A stretch of DNA of 64,000 nt, from the NCBI RefSeq assembly GCF_005222835.1, contig NZ_STGA01000059.1, forward strand, positions 49,626-113,625. Direction: 5' to 3'. Of the stretch, positions 8,732 through 17,679 are shown one piece after another. Position numbers and translations under genes: made by a program. Each line of letters opens with the position of its first letter. Position 1 is the stretch's first letter. The notes beneath the pieces were generated by a model. It had not been told where the DNA came from and did no database searches. It saw only the letters and a list, made by a program, of their open reading frames with translations. Source of the stretch: Rhizobium sp. FKY42 (GTDB lineage: Bacteria > Pseudomonadota > Alphaproteobacteria > Rhizobiales > Rhizobiaceae).

Positions 8732-9742
8732 TTAGGCTGCCGTCAGGCCGTTGGCCTTGCGGTAATCGTCTTCGGCGATGCCGAGCTGCTTCATGATGTC
8801 CCGGTCTTCCGCAGACAGGGTGGCGACCTGATCGCCCGGCCGTTTCTCATCGAGATTGGAAGCCGCGAGCACGGAGGTCACGGTTCCGAGCAGTGCCGTG
8901 ACTTGGCTCAGACCTTCCGGCGTGGCGCAGAGGGCGGCGTAATGATCGCGCTGGGCAGGCACGATCTTCTTCTCCTTCAGTGCACCCTCGATCAATGCAT
9001 CGACCTTGGCCTGGTGTTCGCCCTTTCGGATCGTCTCCAGTTCGGCAGACAAGGTCGTGACCTTTTGCAATGCCTCCGCATGGATTGCGGGATCGATGCG
9101 GGATTTCAGGGCAGTCAGAGCAGACAGGCAGGACTGTTCGGACGCGTCCTCGGTCAGGCCGAGGGCGAGAGCAATGGCTTTCAGCATTATGGGCTCCTGG
9201 GAAGCAGACGGTGTTTTCGAAAGATCAGCCGAGGCAACGGCGGGCATGGATGCAGCGGGCGCTGCGACCAGGGCGGCGGAATGCAACCAATAGGCTTTGC
9301 CGTTGTCATCGTGCTTCAATGTGGGAGAGACGTAACGATGGGTTCGTGCGGCCAGAACCTTCAGGCCCTCGTCGAGCCATTCGACCTTACCATAGAGGCC
9401 GTCGGTGCGGGCTTCGAGCTTCGAGATCCAGCCAACTGCCGGAGCGCTTTCGCCAAACATCGCCTTCTTGACGGTGGCGTGATCGACATCAATGGGAAGA
9501 TCGACTTCGTCTTGAGCAAAACGGGCAGCCAGCAATTCCGGATCGACATCGAACACCCGGCCGTCACGCGCCGTGAACTTGCCACGCGGCGCGACCTTGA
9601 TCCATTCCGGGCCGGTCTTGGAAGCTGCCGCTGCCGGATCAGCCAGATAGGCATCGAGAACGGTCAGGCCCGTCATCGCATCGGCGAGGCCAGAAGCGTC
9701 GGGAGCAAGTGTCGAAAGGGTGAGTGGCTGTTTCGTCATCAT
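8732..9742 (-). CDS. Phage protease I with C-terminal scaffold
   Basis: 336 residues from ATG 9742 (MMTKQPLTLS); an upstream TTG start at 9802 is possible but would run through the palindrome at 9779-9794. The N-terminal half (ARFAQDEVDLPIDVDHATVK; LAARTHRYVSPTLKHDD) matches the Mu gpI prohead protease. The second half is helical and Glu/Ala-rich, as in a scaffold; an internal ATG (MLKAIALALGLTED) could give a separate scaffold product like Mu gpZ. It cleaves scaffold during prohead maturation. Confidence 0.85.
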   Translation of the reverse strand: MMTKQPLTLSTLAPDASGLADAMTGLTVLDAYLADPAAAASKTGPEWIKVAPRGKFTARDGRVFDVDPELLAARFAQDEVDLPIDVDHATVKKAMFGESAPAVGWISKLEARTDGLYGKVEWLDEGLKVLAARTHRYVSPTLKHDDNGKAYWLHSAALVAAPAASMPAVASADLSKTPSASQEPIMLKAIALALGLTEDASEQSCLSALTALKSRIDPAIHAEALQKVTTLSAELETIRKGEHQAKVDALIEGALKEKKIVPAQRDHYAALCATPEGLSQVTALLGTVTSVLAASNLDEKRPGDQVATLSAEDRDIMKQLGIAEDDYRKANGLTAA

Positions 9743-9800
9743 GGCGGCAGTGATGCCACCGATTGAGCAAGGCGAGCGGCTGACAGCTGTCAGCAGGATC
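9742..9800 (-). promoter_or_regulatory. Putative activator-dependent late promoter of the head operon (PI-like)
   Basis: The perfect 16-bp palindrome GCTGACAGCTGTCAGC sits at 9779-9794, 37 bases before the protease start. The identical 16 bases, with matching flanks (CCTG before, C after), recur before the lysis operon at 17719-17734. In phage Mu the late activator C binds dyad sites at Plys and PI, at these same two places. No good -35 is present, as expected for an activated promoter. Confidence 0.6.
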
Positions 9801-9802
9801 AA

Positions 9803-10084
9803 AAGGGATCAACTACGCCTGCACGCGTATCTAGCGCCGGTCGGGGGTGAGGATCAAGACCCGTTCGAAAATTGAAGCCGTTTTGAAGGCCGTGGACGCG
9901 CTTCATGGGCCAATCGCGGCCCATTGGTCGTCAGAACCTGTTCGTGCGCGTCTGTGGCCTTCCTTGCAAACTCACCCAGAAGAGATTATCTTAACCACTG
10001 CGCGGCGGTGAAACCGATTGGCCTCGATGCCCGCTGTGAGGATGCCCGGTGAAAGTCCGGGAATGTCGCCCTCCCTGCCGCGTT
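9803..10084. other. Non-coding gap between the F-like gene and the protease gene
   Basis: About 280 bases without a credible gene. It contains a small hairpin on the minus strand (CCCGG-ACTTTCA-CCGGG, around 10046-10062) that may end transcription of the upstream head genes, although no U-run follows, and GC-rich sequence leading into the late promoter. Nothing else recognised. Confidence 0.5.
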
Positions 10085-11308
10085 TCAATTTTCATTCGTC
10101 ATTTTTTGCGCCTGAACGTCTCGTATCTGGTGCAACGAGGTTGCGCGCAAATAGCCGTTGATCGACTTCGTCACGAAGGATCGCCACCAAGTCTTGCCGA
10201 TCTGCATTAGCACCGCCCGCACGGAACTGTCGCCACGCGGATCACTATAGATTTGCCCTTCGGTCAGGATCTCCGGCAAAAGTGCAAAGTCGTCGATAGG
10301 CATTTTGTGTTTCTCCATCCGTTCCTTGATCGTTTCGCTGGTAATCGAGACGACAGGGGAAACGGCACCCAGCTCGGCAGCGAGCGGTGCGCTATGCGCA
10401 GCCGGTAACCAGACCTTTTCCGGCAGCTTCGGCGCGATCTTGAGGTAGGGATCGGCCCACAAATCCTTGAGCACCCGCACGGCATCGCCGGGGTCAGCAA
10501 CGGCCAGTTTCGTTTCAAGGTTCTGGATGAGTGTCGAGGCGCGCGCGAGACCCGGATTGGTTTGCCAGCCGGGATCGATGCCGGGCGGAACCATCGAGAC
10601 TTCACCAGTGCGGCGATTGCGATATTCGAGATCCGGACCAAGATCCGGCACCTGGTCCGTGTAGCGGACGCGAATCTCGTTGCCGTCTGCATCCTTGCCG
10701 TAGACGCGCTCGGTTCCGAGCAGACGTTCGGCCTCACGGGCCGATATCATCCGCACCTGACATTTGCAGAGCCAGCCATTCGGTGGCCAGTGAGTGTTCC
10801 AGAACGGGTGATCGATCGGCAGGATGGTGCCGACCCACAGCAGATGTTCAGGCCTCGGATCGCCAGACGTGGTGCGCAAATAGAGCACATAAGGCAACGT
10901 CTTCTTCGATCGCTGGGCGCGTTCCCATTGTCCCGCGGCACGTGCGGAATTCATGTTCGACCAGAAGATCGTCTTCAACCGCCGATCGGACGAGAAGTTC
11001 ACCATCCGCTCCGGCTGGATGCCGCTCGGATCGGCAACCATGCGCGGCTGCCACCAGCCGAGCTTGGTCAGTTCTTTTTCGATCAGCGGCTTCCAGTTGT
11101 CGAAGCCTTTGCCTTCCGCAATCGCCTGGGCAATCGTACCGCGAAAGGCGTTCAGCACATCCAGCTCCACCGCCTTGGCGACGGTGAACCTGTAGGCATG
11201 TTCCTCAGCCCAGACATCCGCCCAGGAGAAGGCAGGCGTTGCCGTCTTGCGGTCAAAGAAGCCGGTCACCTCGACAGGTGGTGCAAAGCCTTTGCGGATC
11301 TCAGCCAT
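10085..11308 (-). CDS. Phage head morphogenesis protein (Mu gpF / SPP1 gp7 family)
   Basis: 407 residues. The N-terminal part (FWSNMNSARAAGQWERAQR; HWPPNGWLCKCQVRMISARE) carries the conserved gp7 core, including the HWPPNGWxCxC motif typical of Mu gpF. The C-terminal 130 residues (ADPYLKIAPKLPEKVWLPA and RAVLMQIGKTWWRSFVTKSI) form an extra domain. This minor capsid protein is usually ejected or sits at the portal. It follows the portal gene. Confidence 0.87.
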   Translation of the reverse strand: MAEIRKGFAPPVEVTGFFDRKTATPAFSWADVWAEEHAYRFTVAKAVELDVLNAFRGTIAQAIAEGKGFDNWKPLIEKELTKLGWWQPRMVADPSGIQPERMVNFSSDRRLKTIFWSNMNSARAAGQWERAQRSKKTLPYVLYLRTTSGDPRPEHLLWVGTILPIDHPFWNTHWPPNGWLCKCQVRMISAREAERLLGTERVYGKDADGNEIRVRYTDQVPDLGPDLEYRNRRTGEVSMVPPGIDPGWQTNPGLARASTLIQNLETKLAVADPGDAVRVLKDLWADPYLKIAPKLPEKVWLPAAHSAPLAAELGAVSPVVSITSETIKERMEKHKMPIDDFALLPEILTEGQIYSDPRGDSSVRAVLMQIGKTWWRSFVTKSINGYLRATSLHQIRDVQAQKMTNEN

Positions 11309-11322
11309 ACGGTTCGATCCTT

Positions 11323-12993
11323 TCAGTCTGCTATGTCACCGATGCCGCGAGCGATCGCCGTCAGACGGCCGAGCCGATCGGCAAGCTTCGAGGCGTCCGG
11401 AAAGCGTGTTTGAAGCAGGCTCAAGGCCTCTTCAAACGATCCTGCCTGATTGACAATGTCGGCAATCGGCTGGGTGATCGGATCGACGATCACCTGCCAG
11501 TCATCCAGCGCATCGGCAAACAATGTTTCCACCTGGTCGAGCGCGTCGGGCTTGCCCGCTTCAGCCGCCAGAAGTGCGGTGCAGGCTCCACATTGGCAGG
11601 CGCGCTTGTGATCGGAAACGATGGCAGACAAAGCGGCGACCTTCGCCTTCACATCCTGCGGCTTGGCATCCGCATTCGGATCTTGCTTCGCTCCTGGCGT
11701 CTCCTTTGCGTCAGGTTTCACAGCCGGTGGCGCCAGCGGATCGGCAACCGGCTCCGGCCTGGACAGAAGTTCATCGCTATCGGCCGGGTCGGACAGCCCC
11801 AACTTCTCGCGGATCTCCGATTGCTTTACCTTCAGGCCGAGCGGAACGAGGACGCCCAGGCTGTCGGACAGAGCCTTGACGTCCTCCGGATCTGGCACCG
11901 GCAGTTGCACCAGGGGATAAACATCCTGCGGCCCGAAGTTCAGATCGACGAAGGGACGGATCAGATCGCGGTTGATCGTCTCGGCAAGCTGGCGTCCGTC
12001 AGCGCGCAAGATGTCGAGGCGAACTTCATTATGGATCTTGGCCTGACCGAGTGAAGAGCCATTGTCCGATGTCATGGTCTGGCCGACAACCAGCTTTGAG
12101 ATCTGCTTATCGATATAGTCCAGCAAGCCGCCGAACACGGCAGCCCCGTTCGTCCCATTGACCTCATGAAACTCGATTTCCATGCCTGCCGGAATGATGG
12201 CAGCGGCATCATTGGCAATTGACGCAACTGCCTTGAGAAGGGTTCGCTTGTCTGATGCGCTGGCAGACGCGTTGTATTTGCCGACCCGGAGCGGCATGCC
12301 GTAGACTTCCGAGAAAGCTGCCCAATCCTGCAGCGTGAACTGCTGTATGAGATAGGCCCAGGCGGCGGGCCGTGCCATGCCACGCCGAAGAGGGAGGCCG
12401 GAGCGTGGACGCGGCAAATGCCGCAAGAACTTTGCCTCCGGCAAGGCCTCTCCCTCGATGGAGCCATCAACGGCAAGACGCAGCGTTCTCAGCGTCAGCC
12501 GATCCAATTGAAAAAAACGCGGATCGCGGTCAACATATTGAACCGGCCGCAATGCGCCACGTTCGAACTCCCACATCATCTCGACGACAGCATAGCCTTT
12601 TGAGATACCATCCGGCAGATGGCCGCGTGCTTCCGCGAACCCGTCAGCCTCGATCAGCTCGTTGACGGCATCGACGATTTTGGTGGGCACTCCCTCGCTT
12701 TCGACGGTGATGTCGATGCTCTCGATCGCAAGGCGGCGTGTCTGGAGCTGGGACGCATAATGCAGGTATCGCTCCTCCATCTCTTCCGCGAGCGTGAGAT
12801 AGGATCGGGCATTGCCCTCGGCCGCATCACGCAGGATGGTGCCGAGGCGCTCCGGTGTGATGCCGGATGCTACCCGTTCTTCATGGGTGCGGCGAACACC
12901 GGCAACCGTCGGTGTCGCGACCTCTTCGCCAAGAGTACGGATGACGATTGGATTACCGTCTGGACCGAGAATGGATGAAGTGCGGTCTACCAA
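11323..12993 (-). CDS. Portal protein (DUF935, Mu gp29)
   Basis: 556 residues, close to the Mu gp29 length. Conserved DUF935 signatures include LRDAAEGNARSYLTLAEEME, HYASQLQTRRLAIESID, KGYAVVEMMWEFE and ISKLVVGQTMTSDNGSSLGQ. It forms the dodecameric portal at the capsid vertex through which the terminase packages DNA. Overlaps the terminase gene by 7 bases. Confidence 0.93.
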   Translation of the reverse strand: MVDRTSSILGPDGNPIVIRTLGEEVATPTVAGVRRTHEERVASGITPERLGTILRDAAEGNARSYLTLAEEMEERYLHYASQLQTRRLAIESIDITVESEGVPTKIVDAVNELIEADGFAEARGHLPDGISKGYAVVEMMWEFERGALRPVQYVDRDPRFFQLDRLTLRTLRLAVDGSIEGEALPEAKFLRHLPRPRSGLPLRRGMARPAAWAYLIQQFTLQDWAAFSEVYGMPLRVGKYNASASASDKRTLLKAVASIANDAAAIIPAGMEIEFHEVNGTNGAAVFGGLLDYIDKQISKLVVGQTMTSDNGSSLGQAKIHNEVRLDILRADGRQLAETINRDLIRPFVDLNFGPQDVYPLVQLPVPDPEDVKALSDSLGVLVPLGLKVKQSEIREKLGLSDPADSDELLSRPEPVADPLAPPAVKPDAKETPGAKQDPNADAKPQDVKAKVAALSAIVSDHKRACQCGACTALLAAEAGKPDALDQVETLFADALDDWQVIVDPITQPIADIVNQAGSFEEALSLLQTRFPDASKLADRLGRLTAIARGIGDIAD

Positions 12994-14627
12994 TGCCGTC
13001 TCCCGAAATCTGTATCATCGTCGTCATCGAGCGCAGGCCCGCCGTTGTGTCCGGCCATCTGGGCGTAGAGATCGCGGATCGATGTATATTCGTACTGGAA
13101 CCACTGCTGACGGCTGGCCCAATGGGCGAGCGCCAGCGCAATCGAGAAGTCGCCGTGACGCTTCTTCGAACCTTCGCCGGTTCGGACATCCGGCACCTTC
13201 GGCACGCCGTTGACCACGCGCACGATGCGCAGGTCTGTCAGATGCTCATCATCCTTGATGAGAGCGATCATGTTCTCGTCTTCGAAAGCAGCCTTCAGCG
13301 GCGGCATGTTGAAACGATACCAGTCGGTCGAGAACTTGACCGGCGCGATCAGCCCGCCGTCATTGTCTTCGGTTCTGAAGCCATAGATCCGGCCCATGTC
13401 TTCGGCAACCGTCCAGCCCATGCCGGTGGCATCGAAGGCAGCGCCGACCAGTCGAGGTGCCGCCTTCAGGATCATGCCGACCAGCATCTTCTGCTCATCT
13501 CCCGGCACGTTGCGCATTTCGAGTGTGAGCACTTCCTCGCGCTTCAGCAGGTTATCGATCGACAGCAGCGTTCCGACAGACAGGTCTGCAACGCGGGCAA
13601 AGTCGAAACCGAAGGCGTGGCGGCGCTCGCGCTTCAGTCCAGAGATGGCTTCCTTCACCTGGGCAATCGGCCCCGCCATCAGCATGGCGCGTTCAAGACG
13701 CGACAGGTGCAGGAAGTTCGCGGGCAGTTCGATCCGGATGATCGGGTTCGACACTGTCATGCGCGCTTCGATCAAGGGTGCAGGCAGCCATGCGCCGGTT
13801 CCGGCTGTTGGAATGCAGAAGAGTTCTTCGTCGGCACCATCGCCATAAAAATCGATGATCTCCTGACGCCACTTGGCCTCGCCTTCCGGCGTCCATTCAT
13901 TGCCGTTGACGAGGCAGATCCGCTCGTAAAGCCCTTCCTTCAGCGCCTGGTCGAAATCGATCCGCAGGTGATGGTATTTCGAGCGGCCCGCCAGAATGTT
14001 CTGGATCTGCTTGTTGAACTCGTTCTCGGTCCCGTTATGCGTCGAGCAGACCACGACCTGGCCGCCCCACATAAGGAAGGCGAGCGCTGCCTTCAACAGT
14101 TCCGGCAGACTATCGACGAAGGCGGCTTCATCAATCATCACCACGCCCTGCTTGCCGCGAAGGGTGCGCGGCGCAGACGAAAGCGCCAAAATCTCGAAGC
14201 CCGATGCAAAGCGGATGCGGAATGCCTGAATGGACCGGTCGCCGGTCTTGTCGCTGTCATCGAACAGGAATTCGTCCACGGCCAGCGCCGCATTCGAAAA
14301 GGCACGCGCCCACATGGCGCAGGCGTCGATGAACTCACGCGTCATCTCCTGAGAATAGGAGATGTACATCACATCCATGCCGCCCGCCGATTTGGCACGA
14401 CCGGCACGAAGGGCGGCGTAAGAAGCAAAGCCGAAGGTCAGGCCGATGCGCCGGCTCTTTTCGATGAAGAGCACCCGGCAGGCCGAACTTTCCAGAAGCT
14501 CCAGCGTTCGGGCCTGATAGGAAATCAGCGCCTTCGGCAACCCGACCTGATCGACGAGGCCCGGTAGAACCTCTGTTGCGGTTCTCCGGGCCTCGGCCCA
14601 TTGCGCCTCGGTGATCGGTGCGCTCAT
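12987..14627 (-). CDS. Terminase large subunit (Mu gp28)
   Basis: 546 residues. ATPase motifs are visible: a Walker-A-like EKSRRIGLT (56-64) and Walker B GVVMIDEAAF (161-170), followed by VVCSTHNGTENEFN as the coupling motif; the C-terminal nuclease begins near FGFDFARVADLSVGT, whose Asp is a likely metal ligand. It packages the phage genome by a headful mechanism. Overlaps the small subunit gene by 4 bases. Confidence 0.93.
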   Translation of the reverse strand: MSAPITEAQWAEARRTATEVLPGLVDQVGLPKALISYQARTLELLESSACRVLFIEKSRRIGLTFGFASYAALRAGRAKSAGGMDVMYISYSQEMTREFIDACAMWARAFSNAALAVDEFLFDDSDKTGDRSIQAFRIRFASGFEILALSSAPRTLRGKQGVVMIDEAAFVDSLPELLKAALAFLMWGGQVVVCSTHNGTENEFNKQIQNILAGRSKYHHLRIDFDQALKEGLYERICLVNGNEWTPEGEAKWRQEIIDFYGDGADEELFCIPTAGTGAWLPAPLIEARMTVSNPIIRIELPANFLHLSRLERAMLMAGPIAQVKEAISGLKRERRHAFGFDFARVADLSVGTLLSIDNLLKREEVLTLEMRNVPGDEQKMLVGMILKAAPRLVGAAFDATGMGWTVAEDMGRIYGFRTEDNDGGLIAPVKFSTDWYRFNMPPLKAAFEDENMIALIKDDEHLTDLRIVRVVNGVPKVPDVRTGEGSKKRHGDFSIALALAHWASRQQWFQYEYTSIRDLYAQMAGHNGGPALDDDDDTDFGRRHW

Positions 14628-15205
14628 GTCTTGACCCCGAGGATCTGGCTTAAGATGTCCTGAGTGGTCTCAGCAGACAGCCCCTTGGCCTTGGCGACCT
14701 TGGAGACGGCTTCTTCCGCCTGTTGCTTGAAGTCCGCCTCGATCTTCTTGCGCCGGTCACTGGATACGGTTTGCGCCTGCGTTGCCTTGTGGAGCGCGGC
14801 GGCAAGTGCCATGGCTCCCTTCGGATCAAGACCGGCCTCGCCCGAATTGGTCAGCAATTCGAACACCAGCGTCTTGATGGCCTCGGCCGCGATCAGCGTC
14901 AGATTATCGGAGGCTTGCGGATCGAACTTGCCTGCGATGGCGGTGGCAATCTCTCGCGTCTCATCCAGCCGCCGCGTCATGTTGGCAAGCTTGATCGAAT
15001 AGCGATTGAAGGCTGAGAAGCTCGGGATCTTGATCTCCAGCTCGCCACGATACTCACGTTCCAGCGCCTGAAGCTGCGAGACAAACTCCGCATAAATATC
15101 CGTCTGGGTACGATCACGATCCTGAAGCGCATCCGCTGCCCAGGCGACGACCGGCCCGCATTCTTCCGGCAGAAGCTCGATGTGGTTGAGACGCCCGCGG
15201 CCCAT
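14624..15205 (-). CDS. DUF3486 protein, terminase small subunit (Mu gp27)
   Basis: 193 residues. Begins MGRGRLNHIELLPEECGPVV, matching the DUF3486 pattern of a basic N-terminal helix followed by two helical repeats (SAFNRYSIKLANMTRRLDET). Its place right before the large subunit supports a DNA-recognition role in packaging. C-terminal part rich in Ala and Lys, probably a coiled coil. Confidence 0.85.
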   Translation of the reverse strand: MGRGRLNHIELLPEECGPVVAWAADALQDRDRTQTDIYAEFVSQLQALEREYRGELEIKIPSFSAFNRYSIKLANMTRRLDETREIATAIAGKFDPQASDNLTLIAAEAIKTLVFELLTNSGEAGLDPKGAMALAAALHKATQAQTVSSDRRKKIEADFKQQAEEAVSKVAKAKGLSAETTQDILSQILGVKT

Positions 15206-15208
15206 GGA

Positions 15209-15529
15209 TCAACTCCCCGGACGCGATGGACGCTTGACGCCCTCGATGTGGCAATGGCGATCCAGATGGCGACGGCCTGTCTCGGTCAGCGTGGCGATCT
15301 TCACCGATCCGGCCTGGATGACTGTGACGGCACCCATGGTTTCCAGATAATCGATCTGCTGGTGAACCCATGCCCGTTCCATGTTGATGGCAAAGGTTGC
15401 CAGCACCTGCTGCAGGATGGACGAGTTCAAGGTCTCGTTGGTCTGTTCGCCCAAGGCCTTCAATATGGTGAGGCGGGCTTCTTCCCGCATGATGCGGCTG
15501 AAGTCGGTTGCAAGTTCGCGGTCACTCAT
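15209..15529 (-). CDS. Mu gp26-like winged-helix protein
   Basis: 106 residues with the pattern of a small winged helix: LTILKALGEQTNETLNSSIL, then VHQQIDYLETMGAVTVIQ and a wing (VKIATLTETGRRHLD). Mu and FluMu encode a comparable protein (gp26) between DUF2730 and DUF3486. Probably a DNA-binding partner in head gene control or packaging; function not established. Confidence 0.7.
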   Translation of the reverse strand: MSDRELATDFSRIMREEARLTILKALGEQTNETLNSSILQQVLATFAINMERAWVHQQIDYLETMGAVTVIQAGSVKIATLTETGRRHLDRHCHIEGVKRPSRPGS

Positions 15530-15861
15530 TTCTTCGCTTGCTCCACCAATAGCTCATTCATGCGTTCGGTTGTGGCGCGGATCGGCTTCAGGGTTTCCGC
15601 CATGGTATCGAGACGGCCGCTCATCTTCTCGACGGCCAGTTCCAGCCGGTGCGCCATGTCTCGATCTGGCAGATGCTTCATTTCGCTCTCGACCGCCTGA
15701 ATTCTGCGGTCATGTTCAACAAGCTTCGTTTCGACTTTCGCCAGGCGCTCATCGAGCTTTTTCTCGCCCTGGGACATCATGGTCCGGATGTGAGCGATCA
15801 GGTTCAAAACCGAGACTGCCAGGGCTACCAAACCGCCAGTAACTGCGAGATCAAAAGTCAT
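15526..15861 (-). CDS. DUF2730 protein (Mu gp25), membrane-anchored coiled coil
   Basis: 111 residues: one N-terminal membrane segment (LAVTGGLVALAVSVLNLIAH), then a long charged coiled coil (KKLDERLAKVETKLVEHDRR). This is the DUF2730/gp25 layout, always between the lysis genes and the terminase genes in Mu-like phages. Function unknown. Confidence 0.8.
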   Translation of the reverse strand: MTFDLAVTGGLVALAVSVLNLIAHIRTMMSQGEKKLDERLAKVETKLVEHDRRIQAVESEMKHLPDRDMAHRLELAVEKMSGRLDTMAETLKPIRATTERMNELLVEQAKK

Positions 15862-16073
15862 CTAAGGTATGCTTCCTTTTCCACGATCTCCTGACATTCC
15901 AGGCAGCGTGTAGCCGAGGGATGGACGCGACGGCGCGCAGGCGAAATGGTCGCGCCGCATTCGCATTGCTCGCGGCCTTCCTGTTTCAATGCGTGTCGGG
16001 CGGCAGCGATCCGGGCCTCTCGCTCTTGCTCAACGCGGGCTTCGCCCAGCTCCCGGTCAAAATCACTGTACAT
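15858..16073 (-). CDS. TraR/DksA-type zinc finger protein
   Basis: 71 residues from ATG 16073. Acidic N-terminal helices (FDRELGEARVEQEREARIAA) then a C4 zinc finger with Cys37, Cys39, Cys57 and Cys60 (CECGATISPARRRVHP). The first pair is spaced by one residue instead of two, unlike classic DksA. Mu carries a similar protein in the same place. By analogy with TraR it may bind RNA polymerase at the secondary channel. Overlaps the Rz1-like gene by 11 bases. Confidence 0.8.
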   Translation of the reverse strand: MYSDFDRELGEARVEQEREARIAAARHALKQEGREQCECGATISPARRRVHPSATRCLECQEIVEKEAYLR

Positions 16074-16335
16074 GTGCGGCTCCGACAGCTGCCGATCGGC
16101 GGGTTTCGCAAACGCGCAGCGCAGTGCGATCACGACCCCAGAGACTTCCGGTTTCCTGATCGGTCAGATCCCGATCGGGAAGTGTGACCGGAGCCGGGCA
16201 TCTGATCTTGGCTTCTGCCGGGATCTCCGGTGTGACGATGACGGTGCGCACGATCGGCTCCGGTTTACTGTCGGTTGAGCAGGCGGACGCGATCGCGGCC
16301 AAGGCCACAAGCGCCGCCATCGGGCAAAGCCGCAT
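16063..16335 (-). CDS. Outer-membrane spanin lipoprotein, Rz1-like
   Basis: 90 residues from ATG 16335 in a different frame from the Rz gene, overlapping its last 71 bases. N-terminus MRLCPMAALVALAAIASACS is a short lipoprotein signal ending at Ala-Ser-Ala-Cys, and a Pro-rich stretch follows (PEIPAEAKIRCPAP), both typical of Rz1. With the Rz-like protein it should bridge inner and outer membrane and fuse them at lysis. Confidence 0.7.
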   Translation of the reverse strand: MRLCPMAALVALAAIASACSTDSKPEPIVRTVIVTPEIPAEAKIRCPAPVTLPDRDLTDQETGSLWGRDRTALRVCETRRSAAVGAAHVQ

Positions 16336-16633
16336 TCTCGGCCTCCATTTCGGCAAGCTGTGCCGCATAGGCGGCGACTTCGGATCGAGCGGCCGCCTCG
16401 GCCGCCATGGTCTCTTTGAGCTTCTCAGCGATAAAGGTGGCTTTCGCCTCCTCAGATCTTGCGATCTCTGCCGTCCAATGCGCATCCCGTTCGGCCACGG
16501 CTGATGCCCTCGCTTTGTCGGCAATGCCGTCCACGGTGCGGAGTGCAAGCCAGCCCAGCAAGAGGGCGGCAACAACCATCGCACCCAGAACGATCAACGG
16601 CGTGACCGCCTTCATAAGCCACGCCGGGATCAT
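16265..16633 (-). CDS. Inner-membrane spanin, Rz-like
   Basis: 122 residues: one N-terminal membrane anchor (VTPLIVLGAMVVAALLLGWL) followed by an Ala/Glu-rich coiled coil (AERDAHWTAEIARSEEAKAT). The position after the holin-like gene and the overlapping Rz1-like ORF identify it as the inner partner of the spanin pair. Overlaps the holin-like gene by 4 bases. Confidence 0.75.
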   Translation of the reverse strand: MIPAWLMKAVTPLIVLGAMVVAALLLGWLALRTVDGIADKARASAVAERDAHWTAEIARSEEAKATFIAEKLKETMAAEAAARSEVAAYAAQLAEMEAENAALPDGGACGLGRDRVRLLNRQ

Positions 16634-16935
16634 GGGTGTTCCCCCATTCCGTCCGGAGAGTCCCGCGGGTTGAAGGCGAAAGAAGAGGACGAAGGCGTTT
16701 CAGGTGCCGCCTCGCGGGCTGCCCTATAGTCGAGCGAGCCAAAGCCGCGATGAATGCCGAGCATGGCCGCAATCAGGAAGATCATGGCTGGAACAATGGT
16801 CGGGGCGAGATCAACCGCCTGGCTTGAACCGGTGACCGCTTTGACAACAACCAGAAAGATGACCGCCCAGGCGAAAAAGAACGTCCACCACAGCTGAAGG
16901 CGACTTGTGCGATAGGATGGCTTGTCAGGCTTCAT
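16630..16935 (-). CDS. Holin-like membrane protein
   Basis: 101 residues from ATG 16935. Two hydrophobic segments (LWWTFFFAWAVIFLVVVKAV and VPAMIFLIAAMLGIHRGFG) with short loops, then a polar tail. Size, topology and position directly after the endolysin gene suggest a holin that releases the endolysin, but no specific holin family is recognised. Overlaps the endolysin gene by 11 bases. Confidence 0.6.
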   Translation of the reverse strand: MKPDKPSYRTSRLQLWWTFFFAWAVIFLVVVKAVTGSSQAVDLAPTIVPAMIFLIAAMLGIHRGFGSLDYRAAREAAPETPSSSSFAFNPRDSPDGMGEHP

Positions 16936-17653
16936 TGCGGGAAACCTCACCATATGCCGAGAGATCGACGCGACCGCCAACGGGATCGCCACCGGTCAGA
17001 GGCCAGCGGATCGCCGCAAGCCGCTCTTTATCAATGCGCGTGATGGAAACACTGTTCGACTGATTGCCGCCCAGGACGTGAAAGTGCGTCTCGTCTTCGC
17101 CGACGTATAAGCCGACATGACCGCCGCCTTCGCGCCGGAAGGTTAGGATCGCGCCGACAGAAGGCACCTTCAATGGCCGTCCGAACTTCGACCAGTTGAG
17201 CGCACCGAGCGGATTGGACGGTATCACCTCACGGGGCAGCGTGACGGAAATCCAGGCGGCAACAGCCAGACCGCACCAGGGCGTGTCATCATTTTTGTAG
17301 AACGAGGCAACCCAGCCACCGAGGCGGGCAGCCCAGCCAAGAATGGTCGGGTTGGATTTCGGACCCGCAATTTCGCGAAGGCCCATGTATCGACGCGCCT
17401 CGCGCATCCAGACAGGTTCGGGCGGGATATCAACCGACTTGGCTGGTATGCCGACAACAATCGAATTGTTCCGGGGTGCCTGACGCAACAGATCGACGGT
17501 GGCCTCATTCGCCAGACCCGTGACCGGCAGACCGTTCAGCTTCTGGAAGGCCTCGATCCCGCGTGACATTGCACGACCAGGCGCACCGTCGCCGCGACCC
17601 GTATAGAGGCCATGCGCAATAAGTCTGGAAATAACCCACTCGTCGAATGTCAT
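16925..17653 (-). CDS. Endolysin: peptidoglycan-binding plus Cys/His hydrolase domain
   Basis: 242 residues. Residues 1-60 form a PG_binding_1-like domain (GIEAFQKLNGLPVTGLANEA). Residues 80-230 are of the TIGR02594 type: WMREARRYMGLREIAGP, the nucleophile context DDTPWCGLAVAAWI (Cys127) and GGGHVGLYVGED (His179), a Cys/His pair as in CHAP-like hydrolases. No signal peptide, so export needs the holin. First gene of the late lysis transcript behind the activator palindrome. Confidence 0.85.
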   Translation of the reverse strand: MTFDEWVISRLIAHGLYTGRGDGAPGRAMSRGIEAFQKLNGLPVTGLANEATVDLLRQAPRNNSIVVGIPAKSVDIPPEPVWMREARRYMGLREIAGPKSNPTILGWAARLGGWVASFYKNDDTPWCGLAVAAWISVTLPREVIPSNPLGALNWSKFGRPLKVPSVGAILTFRREGGGHVGLYVGEDETHFHVLGGNQSNSVSITRIDKERLAAIRWPLTGGDPVGGRVDLSAYGEVSRNEA

Positions 17654-17679
17654 GAAAAAAACCCCGATGTGCCGTGTGG

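Noticed and set aside
7859..9766. A 635-codon open frame on the plus strand
   Set aside because: Antisense to capsid, DUF2190 and protease genes, all clearly recognisable; produced by GC-rich codon usage.
10040..10084. Riboswitch-like text (GGTGAAAGTCCGGG) before the end of the F-like gene
   Set aside because: It resembles pieces of cobalamin or RNase P-type RNAs, but no complete structure fits and it lies between two phage genes; recorded only as a small hairpin.
12948..14567. A 539-codon open frame on the plus strand
   Set aside because: Mirror of the terminase gene, which shows ATPase motifs on the minus strand.
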